A stretch of 64,000 nt of DNA from Hyphomicrobiales bacterium (GTDB taxonomy: Bacteria > Pseudomonadota > Alphaproteobacteria > Rhizobiales > Beijerinckiaceae). Location of the stretch: the NCBI GenBank assembly GCA_028290405.1, contig JAQGJX010000102.1, positions 1 to 64,000 on the forward strand, given 5' to 3'. Below the pieces are notes generated by a model, which had not been told where the DNA came from, did no database searches, and saw only the letters and a program-made list of their open reading frames with translations. The position numbers were made by a program, and so were the translations under genes. Of this stretch, positions 1-11,457 are shown one piece after another (position 1 is the first letter of the stretch; each line of letters begins with the position of its first letter).

Positions 1-135
1 TGCCGTTGCGGGCGCTCGCCAAAATGTAGAACCACGCCTGAGGCATGAGAGGCTTCCCAAGGAAGTAACAATGCTACTTGCGCCAGTCAGCGCGTCCACC
101 AACTCGCGGGTTGCATTCACGAGCCACTTGCTTGC

Positions 136-176
136 GGCTCTGGATCCCGGGTTCGCTTCGCGCCCCGGGAAAGTGG
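136..176 (+). repeat. intergenic palindromic repeat (family A)
   Basis: ggctctggatcccgggttcgcttcgcgccccgggaaagtgg; stem tcccggg/cccggga. Confidence 0.55.
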
Positions 177-279
177 GAGCGAATGAAATGGACAGTGCAG
201 CACCCCCTCCCCCTTCCGTCGCATACCGGCCCCTGCCCGCCCATGCTACACAGCGTCAAACAAGCTCGGACGCGCGACC

Positions 280-1815
<1,536 letters not shown>

Positions 1816-1827
1816 GGCGGATGCGCC

Positions 1828-1859
1828 GCGGCGCGCCCTTGGCTGGGCCAAGGCGCCGC
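1828..1859 (+). terminator. hairpin downstream of pccB
   Basis: gcggcg(cgc)ccttggc-tgg-gccaaggcgccgc, about 13 bp stem with a bulge, no clear T-tract. Confidence 0.4.
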
Positions 1860-1959
1860 TCCAGTTGGCGCGGCGCGCGCAACCGCCATGTTTACATTTG
1901 ATCCAGCACAAGGCGTTTCAGGCCGCGAGCGCTAGTCTTCCTTCGGAGGAGGCGCCGCC

Positions 1960-2793
1960 ATGTCCTGTCGCGATCTTTTTTGCGTGTTCGAATCCCTTGA
2001 TGGTTCGCTCACGCCCGCCTTCGCCCAGGCGCTCGCCATCGCGCGGGCGCAGAAGGCCTATCTCACCAGCGTGGCCATCGCCCGCACCGTGTCGCCCCCC
2101 GGCTCCGCTTTCAGCTCCGGCGTCGTCGCAGGCGCCCTCGGGTCGGCCAACGAGCGTGTGCGGCACGCCGCCGCCGAAGCCGCACGGGCCGCCGACGACG
2201 CGGCGCGACTTGCGGGCGTGAACCACGCCACGGACGTCCACGAGGGCACGATGGCGCAGAGCTCGCTGTGGATCGCGCGGCGCGCGCGGGCTGCGGACCT
2301 GACGGTGGTGGACCGGCCGTCCAGCATGCTGGAGGCCCGGCAGGCCTTCTTCGAGGACGCCCTGTTCGCCTCCGGCCGGCCGGTGCTCGTCGCCTCCCCC
2401 GGGCACGTGAGCGAGCGCGTCGGCCGCATCGCGCTGGCGTGGGACGGCTCGCAGGTGGCGGCGCGCGCGCTGGGCGATGCGCTGGCGACCTTCCCTGACG
2501 TGCGGCACGCCGACATCATCGTGGTGAGCGGCGAGAAGGACCTCAGTCACGCGGTGCCGGGCGTCGAAATCGCCCGCCATCTGGCGCGGCGCGACATCGC
2601 CGCCAACGTGATCGACGTGGCCGCCGCCTCCCGCAACGCCGCGCGCACGCTGGACGACGCCGCCCGGGCGGCGGGGGCGGACGTTCTCGTGATGGGGGGC
2701 TTCGGCCATTCGCGGCTGCGGGAGTTCGTGCTGGGCGGGGTGACGCGGGAGCTGACGCAGACCGCCGGCCTGCCGCTGCTGCTCTCCCATTAG
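1960..2793 (+). CDS. universal stress protein (UspA family)
   Basis: C-terminal GADVLVMGGFGHSRLREFVLGGVTRELTQTAGLPLLLSH matches the Usp ATP-binding signature. Confidence 0.85.
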   Translation: MSCRDLFCVFESLDGSLTPAFAQALAIARAQKAYLTSVAIARTVSPPGSAFSSGVVAGALGSANERVRHAAAEAARAADDAARLAGVNHATDVHEGTMAQSSLWIARRARAADLTVVDRPSSMLEARQAFFEDALFASGRPVLVASPGHVSERVGRIALAWDGSQVAARALGDALATFPDVRHADIIVVSGEKDLSHAVPGVEIARHLARRDIAANVIDVAAASRNAARTLDDAARAAGADVLVMGGFGHSRLREFVLGGVTRELTQTAGLPLLLSH

Positions 2794-2916
2794 GGCCTTC
2801 TCAACCAAGAGGATTCTGGCCCGCTTAACCGTGCGGCGCGGAACCCCGGAGGATTCATTTTCTGGAAAGACGGGACGCGCCATCCTCATCCTCACAAACG
2901 GAAAACGGAGCGCGTC

Positions 2917-3390
2917 ATGATCTCGGTTCACACCAACCAGCCCCAGGAACTCGCCGTCCAGGCCGCTTGTCGCGCCTCCATCCTCGCGCTCGCCGGCGCC
3001 GGCCGCATCCAGAAGGCGGACGTGGCGCGCCTGCGGGACGAACTGGCCAACGGCGCAGGCGTCGGCATCGCCGAGGCGGACGCACTGTTCGCCCTGGAGC
3101 GCTCCGCCAGGGACGCCTGCCCCGAGTGGACGGCCTTCTTCGTCGAGGCGATCACCGATTTCGTGGTCTGGCAGGCGCGCCCCACCGGCGTCGTCAACAC
3201 CCCCCAGGCCGAATGGCTCATCGCCCAGGCGGACGAGACCCGCACGCTGAACGCCTTCGCGACGCTGGTGAACGTGCTGGCGGAAAGCCACCGGGTCCCA
3301 GCCTGGCTGCCGGCCGCAGTGCGCGGCCGCGGCGCCAAATGGCCGTGCGTGGCCGCAGCCCTGAGCGCGCCCGCGGCCGCCGCCGCCTGA
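2917..3390 (+). CDS. hypothetical protein
   Basis: 157 aa ORF between usp and pccA; coherent composition. Confidence 0.6.
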   Translation: MISVHTNQPQELAVQAACRASILALAGAGRIQKADVARLRDELANGAGVGIAEADALFALERSARDACPEWTAFFVEAITDFVVWQARPTGVVNTPQAEWLIAQADETRTLNAFATLVNVLAESHRVPAWLPAAVRGRGAKWPCVAAALSAPAAAAA

Positions 3391-3524
3391 GCCGCCGGAG
3401 CGAGGCTGGCATTTAGGCGTATTTACGCGCTCCCCCTGCGCACATAAGACAGAAAGCACACGGGGAGCGGACGCGGCTGAAAAGACCGCCACGCTCCAGC
3501 GGATTTCTTCTGGCCGGGGCGCAG

Positions 3525-5534
3525 ATGTTCGACAAGATTCTCATCGCCAATCGTGGCGAAATCGCCTGCCGGGTCATCAAGACCGCGCGCCGCATGGGCA
3601 TCAAGACCGTGGCGGTCTATTCGGACGCCGACAAGGACGCCCTGCATGTGGAGATGGCCGACGAGGCCGTGCACATCGGCCCGCCCGCCGCCGCCGAATC
3701 CTACCTGGTCATCGACAAGATCATCGAGGCCTGCAAGCGCACCGGCGCGCAGGCGGTGCATCCGGGCTACGGCTTCCTGTCCGAGCGCGAGGCCTTCGCG
3801 GAGGCGCTGAAGGCCAACGGCATCGTCTTCATCGGGCCCAACCAGCGCGCCATCGCCGCCATGGGCGACAAGATCGAATCCAAGAAGTTCGCCAACGCCG
3901 CAAAGGTCTCGACGGTGCCGGGGTTCCTGGGCGTCATTGAATCCCCCGAGCACGCCGTGCGGATCGCCGACGAGATCGGCTACCCGGTGATGATCAAGGC
4001 GTCGGCGGGCGGCGGCGGCAAGGGCATGCGCATCGCCAACATCCGCGCCGACGTGGCGGAGGGCTTCACGCGCGCCAAGTCGGAAGCCATGTCGTCGTTC
4101 GGCGACGACCGCGTGTTCATCGAGAAGTTCATCGTCAACCCGCGCCACATCGAAATCCAGATCCTGGGCGACAAGCACGGCAACGTGATTTATCTGGGCG
4201 AGCGCGAATGCTCCATCCAGCGCCGCAACCAGAAGGTCATCGAGGAAGCTCCCTCGCCGCTGCTGGACGAGGAGACGCGCCGCGCCATGGGCGAACAGGC
4301 GGTCGCGCTGGCCAAAGCGGTCGATTACGATTCCGCCGGCACGGTCGAATTCGTCGCCGGGCAGGACAAGAGCTTCTACTTCCTCGAAATGAACACCCGG
4401 CTGCAGGTGGAGCATCCGGTGACGGAGCTGATCACCGGCGTCGATCTCGTGGAGCAGATGATCCGCGTGGCCGCCGGCGAGCCCCTCGCGATCAAGCAAT
4501 CGGACGTGCACCTGAAAGGCTGGGCGGTCGAAAGCCGCATCTATGCGGAAGATCCCACGCGCGGGTTCCTGCCCTCCACCGGGCGCCTCGTGAAGTATCG
4601 CCCGCCAGCCGAAGGGCATGCGGACGGCGTGACCGTGCGCAACGACACGGGCGTGTTCGAGGGCGGCGAGATTTCGATCTGGTACGACCCCATGATCGCG
4701 AAACTCGTGACCCATGCGGGCGACCGGGCGGAAGCCATTGCGGCGCAGGCGCGCGCGCTCGACGAGTTCGTCATCGACGGCATTCGGCACAACATCGCGT
4801 TCCTGTCCGCGCTGATGCAGCATCCGCGCTGGAAAGAGGCGCGCCTCTCCACCGGCTTCATAGCCGAAGAGTTTCCCGAAGGCTTCTCGCCCCTGGGGGC
4901 GGAAGGCGAGCGGGCGCATGTGCTGGCGTGCGTGGCGGCCGCCATCGACCACGTGCTGAACGAGCGCAAGCGGCTCATCTCCGGCCAGTTGCGCACGCAA
5001 CATGCGGTGGCGTTCGAGCGTAACCGCTGCGTGATGCTGGACAAGCGGCGGCATGACGTGACGCTGGACGACGGCGACGGCGCGCTGCTGGTGCGCTTCG
5101 GCGACGAGAGCGGCCACGCCCACAGGATCTCGTCGCAATGGGCGCCGGGCGACGCGGTGTGGCGCGGGACGCTGGACGACGAGCAGATCGCCGTGCAGGT
5201 GCGCCCCATCCTCAACGGCTTCCAGCTCGCCCACGCGGGCGTCAGCGTCGAGGCGCGGGTGTATACGCAGCGCGAGGCGGAGCTTGCGGCCTTGATGCCC
5301 GAGAAAGTCCCCGCCGACACGTCGAGGACGCTGCTGTGCCCCATGCCGGGCCTGGTCAAGGCCATTCTCGTGTCGGAAGGACAGGAGGTGCAGGCCGGCG
5401 AGGCTCTGGCGATGGTGGAAGCCATGAAGATGGAGAACGTGCTGCGCGCCGAGCGCAACGTGACCGTGACGAAAATCACCGCCCGGGAAGGCGACAGCCT
5501 GCCGGTGGACGCCGTCATCATGGAATTCGCCTGA
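3525..5534 (+). CDS. pccA: acetyl/propionyl-CoA carboxylase alpha subunit (biotin carboxylase plus BCCP)
   Basis: MFDKILIANRGEIACRVI N-terminus; biotinylation motif EAMKM near C-terminus. Confidence 0.95.
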   Translation: MFDKILIANRGEIACRVIKTARRMGIKTVAVYSDADKDALHVEMADEAVHIGPPAAAESYLVIDKIIEACKRTGAQAVHPGYGFLSEREAFAEALKANGIVFIGPNQRAIAAMGDKIESKKFANAAKVSTVPGFLGVIESPEHAVRIADEIGYPVMIKASAGGGGKGMRIANIRADVAEGFTRAKSEAMSSFGDDRVFIEKFIVNPRHIEIQILGDKHGNVIYLGERECSIQRRNQKVIEEAPSPLLDEETRRAMGEQAVALAKAVDYDSAGTVEFVAGQDKSFYFLEMNTRLQVEHPVTELITGVDLVEQMIRVAAGEPLAIKQSDVHLKGWAVESRIYAEDPTRGFLPSTGRLVKYRPPAEGHADGVTVRNDTGVFEGGEISIWYDPMIAKLVTHAGDRAEAIAAQARALDEFVIDGIRHNIAFLSALMQHPRWKEARLSTGFIAEEFPEGFSPLGAEGERAHVLACVAAAIDHVLNERKRLISGQLRTQHAVAFERNRCVMLDKRRHDVTLDDGDGALLVRFGDESGHAHRISSQWAPGDAVWRGTLDDEQIAVQVRPILNGFQLAHAGVSVEARVYTQREAELAALMPEKVPADTSRTLLCPMPGLVKAILVSEGQEVQAGEALAMVEAMKMENVLRAERNVTVTKITAREGDSLPVDAVIMEFA

Positions 5535-5550
5535 CCGCCTGACGAGGCGG
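5535..5550 (+). terminator. short hairpin after pccA
   Basis: ccgcct-gacg-aggcgg. Confidence 0.3.
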
Positions 5551-5613
5551 GGGACCCGGCGTCCGGCCACAGCAATCAATTGCCTCCTGCGGCGAAAGGC
5601 CTACGCTGCGCGC

Positions 5614-6861
5614 TTGGGATTCGGCGCAGGTTCGGGGACATCAGGAGTGCAAAAGCGAGATTACCCGGTCGTGCCCTGGCGAACGCAGGGGCCGATTTAC
5701 GGTGCGGGGTTTTTCGCCAGCAGCCTGACGGACGTCACCTCCATCATCCTGCCGCTCTGGCTTGCGGGCACGGGCGCTTCCGCCGCCGCCATCGGCCTCA
5801 TCATCGGCGCCAAGCATATCCTGCCGTTCTTCTTCGCCATCCATGGCGGGGCGCTGATGGACCGGTTCGGCGCGCGCCGGCTGATGATCCTGTGCTCCAT
5901 GGCGAGCGTGATCGCGCTGCCGCTGTTTCCCGTCGTCGGCTGGCTTCCGGCGGTGGTGGCGCTGCAAATGCTCAGCGGCTTTGGCTCCGCGATGGGCTGG
6001 CTTGGCGCTCAAACGCTGTTCGGCCAGACGACCCACGGCAATCCGGCGCTCGCGGGGCGCTTCGCGTTCGCGCTGCGCATGGGCGGCTTCGTGGGCCCGC
6101 CGCTGGCCGGGCTGGCGTGGGACCATACGGGCGTCGCGGGCGGGTTCGCGTTTCTGTGCCTGTGGGCCTTCGGCACCGTGGCGTGCTCCTTCCTCGTGCC
6201 CCGTCAGGACGACGTGGTGCCCGAGGGCGGGCGGCGGCTGCGCGCGGCCGACCTCGCGCCCAAGGTGGCGGACTACCGCGCCGCCCTTCGGCTCGCCACC
6301 ATCCCGGCCATGAGCGTCGTGCTGATGGTCACCGTGGTGCGCATCGCGGCCAGCAGCGTGCAGGACTCGTTCTATCCGCTCTACCTGCACACCATCGGCT
6401 TCTCGGCCACCGAGATCGGCGTGCTGATGACCACCTCGGCGGCGACCGCCGCCGCCAGCGCGCTGCTGATCGGCCACGTGCTGCGCTACATGTCCGGCAT
6501 GTGGGCGCTGGTGATCGCCACCGCGGGCTCGGTGATCTTCGTCTCCATCACGCCCCTCATGACCAGCTTCACGGCCTTCGCGGTCGTGGGCGCGCTGCGG
6601 GGCGTGTGCATGGGGGTGAGCCAGCCGCTCATGCTCTCCATGCTCATCGAAGTGTCCGGCCGGGGCTCGCAGGGCAAGGGCGCGGCGCTGCGCACCACCG
6701 CCAACCGGGCGGCCGCCACCATCACGCCCATCTCCATGGGCGTCGTGGCGGCGTTCTCCGGCCTGGCGGCGAGCTTCCTCATCGTCGGCGGGGCGCTGCT
6801 GGGCGCCGTGGGCCTCATCGCCATTCACCTGCTGCGCCGCCCGCATCTCGCGCGCGACTGA
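5614..6861 (+). CDS. MFS transporter
   Basis: 415 aa, about 12 hydrophobic segments; DRFGARR loop. Confidence 0.85.
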   Translation: MGFGAGSGTSGVQKRDYPVVPWRTQGPIYGAGFFASSLTDVTSIILPLWLAGTGASAAAIGLIIGAKHILPFFFAIHGGALMDRFGARRLMILCSMASVIALPLFPVVGWLPAVVALQMLSGFGSAMGWLGAQTLFGQTTHGNPALAGRFAFALRMGGFVGPPLAGLAWDHTGVAGGFAFLCLWAFGTVACSFLVPRQDDVVPEGGRRLRAADLAPKVADYRAALRLATIPAMSVVLMVTVVRIAASSVQDSFYPLYLHTIGFSATEIGVLMTTSAATAAASALLIGHVLRYMSGMWALVIATAGSVIFVSITPLMTSFTAFAVVGALRGVCMGVSQPLMLSMLIEVSGRGSQGKGAALRTTANRAAATITPISMGVVAAFSGLAASFLIVGGALLGAVGLIAIHLLRRPHLARD

Positions 6862-6947
6862 CGCGCGGGCCGACACGCCACCAATTCGCTCGATTTACAG
6901 CTTGAGCTGTGCTTACGTCGGGCATTCCGATTGGAGGAGATATTTTC

Positions 6948-7424
6948 ATGAAGTCATTTCACGTCGCCCTCGCCGCCTGCGCGCTGGGCCTTGCGCTCGC
7001 CGCCCCCACGTCGGCGGGCGCCCTGCCGCTGGCCCCGCAAAAGACGCAGGTCTCCGAATCCCTGATCGTGGACGTGCAGGCGCGGCGCGGGCGCCCCGCC
7101 CCCCGCCAGCAGCGCCGGCGCGGCGTCTCCCAGGGCGGAGTCGCGCTGGGCATCGGCGCCGCAGCGCTGATCGGCGTCATCGGCGCCGCCGCCATGGCGC
7201 GCCAGAACCGCGTCTACGAGCAGCCCTACGGCTATCCGCCGAACGCCTACCCGGTGCATGGGGGCTACGCGCCGTACGGCTACGAAGACCCCTACGCGCC
7301 CCACCACGCCTATTCGCAACCGCGCCCGCCCCGTCCCTCGCCGTTCTGCCATATCGAGCAGCAGCAGGTGTTCGACGCCTACGGCAACCGCGCCGGGGCC
7401 CGCAACATCCGCGTCTGCCGCTGA
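6948..7424 (+). CDS. secreted hypothetical protein
   Basis: ATG at 6948 after GGAGGA; signal peptide MKSFHVALAACALGLALAAPTSA. Confidence 0.6.
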   Translation: MKSFHVALAACALGLALAAPTSAGALPLAPQKTQVSESLIVDVQARRGRPAPRQQRRRGVSQGGVALGIGAAALIGVIGAAAMARQNRVYEQPYGYPPNAYPVHGGYAPYGYEDPYAPHHAYSQPRPPRPSPFCHIEQQQVFDAYGNRAGARNIRVCR

Positions 7425-7445
7425 CGGCGCGGCGAGCGCACGCGC

Positions 7446-7502
7446 CAAGCAAGAAAAACACGACGGCGCAGCCTGCGCAGGTGGGCAGCGCCGTCGCTTG
7501 CT
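7446..7502 (+). terminator. strong hairpin after secreted hypothetical gene
   Basis: cgacggcgc (7461-7469) pairs with gcgccgtcg (7488-7496); internal cctgcgcagg. Confidence 0.5.
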
Positions 7503-7585
7503 ATATATGTGTGCAATAACATGCGTGAGGCGGATGCGGGCGCCCCCCTGTCCGTTCGCATCCGTCCGAGTCCGGGAGTCCGTGC

Positions 7586-8563
7586 ATGCCGTCGCAGCCT
7601 GATTGGAGGATTCCCTCCGGCCAGCAACCCAAGGCCGAGGACTACGCCTACGATCTCGACACGGCCCTGAATTCAATCGTGACCCTGACGGCGCAGGCGC
7701 CGGACGACGCGTTCACGGCGGAGACGCTGGGCACCTTGCGGGCCGGCAACGGCGTGGTGATCGGCGAGAACGGGCTTGTGCTCACCATCGGCTATCTCAT
7801 CACCGAGGCGGACGACGTGTGGCTACGGGCCAACGACGGGCGCACCTTCCCGGCCCATGTGGTCGCGTACGACCAGGAGACCGGCTTCGGGCTGGTGCAG
7901 GCGCTCGCGCGGTTCGACCTGCCCGCCCTGCCGCTGGGCAGTTCGGCGGACGCGCGCGTGGGCGATCCCATCGTGGTGGCGGGCGCTGGCGGGCGCGAGC
8001 ACAGCGTGGCGGCGCGCATCGCAGCCAAGCAGGAATTCGCCGGCTACTGGGAATATGTGCTCGACGAGGCCTTCTACACGGCGCCCGCCCATCCCAACTG
8101 GGGCGGCACGGGCGTCATCGACGAAAAGGGCGAGCTGATCGGCATCGGCTCGCTGCATCTCGAGCAGGGCGAGGAAGACGGCAAGCGCGGCCACCTCAAC
8201 ATGGTCGTGCCCATAGACCTGTTGAAGCCCATTCTCAACGATCTCGTGACGCTTGGGCGCCGCAGCACGCCGCCAAAGCCGTGGCTGGGGCTCTACGCCT
8301 CCGAGCTGGAGGAGCGCGTCGTGGTGGTGGGGCGCAGCCAGCGCGGCCCGGCCCGCAAGGCGGACCTGCGCAACGGAGACATCATCGTGGCGGTGGCGGG
8401 AGAGCCCGTCGCCACGCTGGCGCAGCTGTATCGCGGCATCCAGGCCCAGGGCGACGCGGGCGTGGAAGTGCCCCTCACGGTGCATCGGGACGGACGCACG
8501 TTCGACGTGCACGTGCGCTCCAGCGACCGCGCCCGCATGTTCAAGGCCCCCAAGCTGCACTAG
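7586..8563 (+). CDS. S1C-like serine protease with PDZ domain
   Basis: trypsin-like region and C-terminal PDZ (KADLRNGDIIVAVAGEPVATLAQLYRGI); catalytic Ser context GGTGVI looks altered. Confidence 0.65.
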   Translation: MPSQPDWRIPSGQQPKAEDYAYDLDTALNSIVTLTAQAPDDAFTAETLGTLRAGNGVVIGENGLVLTIGYLITEADDVWLRANDGRTFPAHVVAYDQETGFGLVQALARFDLPALPLGSSADARVGDPIVVAGAGGREHSVAARIAAKQEFAGYWEYVLDEAFYTAPAHPNWGGTGVIDEKGELIGIGSLHLEQGEEDGKRGHLNMVVPIDLLKPILNDLVTLGRRSTPPKPWLGLYASELEERVVVVGRSQRGPARKADLRNGDIIVAVAGEPVATLAQLYRGIQAQGDAGVEVPLTVHRDGRTFDVHVRSSDRARMFKAPKLH

Positions 8564-8566
8564 CGG

Positions 8567-8899
8567 CTAGATAGGTTTGCGGCCCAGCAGTTTCAGCGCC
8601 ACGTTGCGGCCGAGGCGCAAGGCTGGATAGACCGCCGCCGCCACCCGTTCCGACCGCAGGGGGCTGACGCGGCTCGACAGCCGCGACAAAAGCGCGACCG
8701 CCCGCGCGCCGTGGCGCACGTCGCCATCCATGTCCACCACCATGCCGGCGTTGAGGTCGAGCCCGTACTGCGCGGCGAACTCGGGCTCGCGCCGCGCGTC
8801 CACGAGCCGCACGTCGAACCGCTCGCGCAGCCGCAGCAGCTTCACGTAGCTGCTGCAGAACGGGCAGTCTCCGTCATAGACGATGTGCAGGTACGCCAT
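8567..8899 (-). CDS. DCC-family thiol-disulfide oxidoreductase (DUF393)
   Basis: MAYLHIVYDGDCPFCSSYVKLL; CPFC motif; start at MAYL, ORF extends to 8935. Confidence 0.85.
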   Translation of the reverse strand: MAYLHIVYDGDCPFCSSYVKLLRLRERFDVRLVDARREPEFAAQYGLDLNAGMVVDMDGDVRHGARAVALLSRLSSRVSPLRSERVAAAVYPALRLGRNVALKLLGRKPI

Positions 8900-9776
8900 G
8901 GCCTTGCATCCGGTCGAGGAAGCGATGCGCCGCATCGGGATCGAGAAGCGCCAGATAGAGCGCCATCATGGTGGCCGAATAGGTGTTCACCGGCAACAGC
9001 ACGTAAAACGTCGCGTGCAACGCCAGCCCCATGGGCAGCACGAACGCCCGCCATGGCCGCACGAAGATCGCGAAAGCGAGCGCGTACTCCACCAGCACCA
9101 CGACGACCGCCAGCGCGGGCAGCAGCGGCCCCATGGCCAGCAAGGGCTCCAGCGCCCGGCCCGTATAGGTCCAGGTGAACGCCTGTTCGAGGCGCTCGCC
9201 CGACAGGAAGGACCAGTTCGTCTTGTCCACCGCGGTCCAGAAGTAGAGCGCGCCCAGTTGCAGGGCGATGAGGCGCTGCGCCCACAGCGGCCGACGCTCG
9301 GGCGTCTCCCGCCCCCGCATGAGCTCGCGATAGCGATCCACCGAATACGACCGCCCGCAGGGGGAGAGCGCCAGCAGGCTCACGCCCGCCAGCAGGATGT
9401 AGATGTGGTGCGCGCCCCAGCCGGGCTGGCCCAGCACGTGGCCCATGTAGAAATACATGGTGGCCAGCATGATCGCGACCCCGGCGCACGCGGCCTGCGC
9501 CATGTAGCCGACGAGCATCATCGTCACCAGCGCGAAGAACGCCACGCCCAGCAGCAGGAATGAGAGCGAATCTCCCTGGTAGAGAGAGAGTTCCGCCCCG
9601 AAGCGCACGAACGTCAGCACCGCGAGCGCGATGCGCATGAGGGCGAGCGGGCGCGTGGAGCCGTGCGCCTGCGCGCCCCAGTCGAGGAAGGCGTCAATGG
9701 GCGCGCGGGCGGGCCGCCACGCAAGAGCGCTCATTTGCCGGCCTCGCCGAACTGCGCCTTCGCGGACCCGCCGCAC
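8874..9776 (-). CDS. HTTM-domain-like polytopic membrane protein
   Basis: multiple TM segments, GALYFWTAVDKTNWSFLSGERLEQAF; overlaps the DCC gene. Confidence 0.7.
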   Translation of the reverse strand: MRRVREGAVRRGRQMSALAWRPARAPIDAFLDWGAQAHGSTRPLALMRIALAVLTFVRFGAELSLYQGDSLSFLLLGVAFFALVTMMLVGYMAQAACAGVAIMLATMYFYMGHVLGQPGWGAHHIYILLAGVSLLALSPCGRSYSVDRYRELMRGRETPERRPLWAQRLIALQLGALYFWTAVDKTNWSFLSGERLEQAFTWTYTGRALEPLLAMGPLLPALAVVVVLVEYALAFAIFVRPWRAFVLPMGLALHATFYVLLPVNTYSATMMALYLALLDPDAAHRFLDRMQGHGVPAHRL

Positions 9777-10198
9777 ACGTCGTCCACCGCCAGCGGACGC
9801 CAGCCGGTGAACGTCGCCACGCTGCCTTCAAACGACAGCCGCGCGCCCTCGCCCGCATCGCCGCAAAGGCGCGCGGCGAACGCCTTCACGTCCGCAGGCT
9901 CGAAGATGCGCCGCTCCAGCGGCAGCGTCATGAAACTCGGAAGCGCCACGACCTCCAGCGGCGACAGGACGAGCGCGCCGTCGGGGCGATGCAGCGTGAA
10001 CCGCCCCTTGGGCAGGCCAATGCCGGCGCCGGCGAACATCACCCATTCGCGCAGGAACATGGAATGCGCGCCGAAGAGCTGGCCGGGCGCAGGCCCCAGC
10101 AGGATAAAGGTGGCGAGGGCGGCGAACGCGACACGGCGGGCGCTGCGCGGCCGGGCGACCGCCGGGGCGCAGTGGGGACTGTCGAAGGTCATGGTCAT
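9731..10198 (-). CDS. hypothetical protein with one TM segment
   Basis: 155 aa ORF overlapping the HTTM gene start, same strand. Confidence 0.6.
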   Translation of the reverse strand: MTMTFDSPHCAPAVARPRSARRVAFAALATFILLGPAPGQLFGAHSMFLREWVMFAGAGIGLPKGRFTLHRPDGALVLSPLEVVALPSFMTLPLERRIFEPADVKAFAARLCGDAGEGARLSFEGSVATFTGWRPLAVDDVCGGSAKAQFGEAGK

Positions 10199-10215
10199 GA
10201 AATGGTCCGGACTTT

Positions 10216-11457
10216 TTGAAAATGGCTGACGCCAAGGCTACGCCAGCACGCTTAACCGTGAGTGAAAGGGCGACTGGCCGAGGCGGGTTGTGGCCGCGCC
10301 TTCTTCTTGCCATTCTGGGCCACGGACGGGGCGTCATGATCCCGCCGACGGGGATGGAAACAATGCGACGCACCATGAGGCTACCGGCCTGCCTTGCGGC
10401 CGGCCTCGTTCTGGCGACGAGCGCTGGCGCGCAGGCGCAACAGCTCTACGAGGGCAAGCAGTTCACGATCCTCATCAACTTCACCGTGGGCGGGCCCACG
10501 GACACCGAGGCGCGGCTGCTCGCGCGCCACATCGGCCGCCACCTGCCCGGCCAGCCCACCATCATCATCCGCAACCTCGCGGGCGCCGGGGGCGCCATCG
10601 GCTCCAACTGGATGGCGCAGGTGTCGCAGCCGGACGGCATGATGCTGGGCTATTTCACCGGCATCGCCGCTATGGCGGCGGTGGACGATCCTGCGATCCG
10701 CGTGCCGCTGACGGACTTCACGTTCGCGGCCGGCAGCCCGGGCATCACCATCGCGTTCGCCCGCAAGGACACGGGCGCGGGCATCAGAGCGCCGGAGGAC
10801 ATCATGAAAGCCAGCGGCTTCTGGGCCGGCGGGCTGACGGCGGAGACCAACAAGGACATCCGCACCCGCATGCAGCTCGACATGCTGGGCATCAATTACA
10901 AGTACGTCACCGGCTACAAGGGCTCGGCGGAACTGCGCATGGCGGTCACGCAGGGCGAAGTGCAAATGATGGCGGAGTCTCTGCCCACCTATCGCTCCTC
11001 CATCGAGCCCAGCCTGGTGAAGACCGGCGAGGTGGTGCCGCTCTGGTCCGACCCCATCGACGACGGGACGAGCATGAGCCGCTCGCCTGACACGGAGGGC
11101 ATTCCGGCCCTGCCCTTCCATGAGTTCTACCGCAAGGTGAAGGGCCGGGAGCCCGAGGGCGAGATGTGGGAAGCCTACCGGCTGATGAACTCCGTCGGCT
11201 CCATCTTCCTGCGCATCCTGCTGATGGCGCCCAACACGTCGAAAGAGCACAAGGCCGCGGTGCAGAAAGCCCTGCTGGACACCCAGAACGACGCGGCTTT
11301 CCGCGACGAGGCGATGAAGACCATCAAGTTCCTGCCGAACTTCATGATGGGCGAGAGCGTGGAGCAATTGTTCCGCGACAAGCTCAACCCGGATCCGAAG
11401 ATGAAGGCGTTCGTGCGCGCCTATATCGAGGAGGGGAAGAAAGGCGTGAAGAAGTAA
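10216..11457 (+). CDS. Bug/TctC-family tripartite tricarboxylate transporter substrate-binding protein
   Basis: signal peptide then QLYEGKQFTILINFTVGGPTDTEARLLARHIGRHLPG; real start probably downstream of 10216. Confidence 0.8.
   Translation: MKMADAKATPARLTVSERATGRGGLWPRLLLAILGHGRGVMIPPTGMETMRRTMRLPACLAAGLVLATSAGAQAQQLYEGKQFTILINFTVGGPTDTEARLLARHIGRHLPGQPTIIIRNLAGAGGAIGSNWMAQVSQPDGMMLGYFTGIAAMAAVDDPAIRVPLTDFTFAAGSPGITIAFARKDTGAGIRAPEDIMKASGFWAGGLTAETNKDIRTRMQLDMLGINYKYVTGYKGSAELRMAVTQGEVQMMAESLPTYRSSIEPSLVKTGEVVPLWSDPIDDGTSMSRSPDTEGIPALPFHEFYRKVKGREPEGEMWEAYRLMNSVGSIFLRILLMAPNTSKEHKAAVQKALLDTQNDAAFRDEAMKTIKFLPNFMMGESVEQLFRDKLNPDPKMKAFVRAYIEEGKKGVKK

Noticed and set aside
3423-5579. 718-aa minus ORF opposite pccA
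   Set aside because: Shadow frame of a high-GC gene; His/Arg/Asp-rich with no domain motifs, while the + frame is clearly biotin carboxylase
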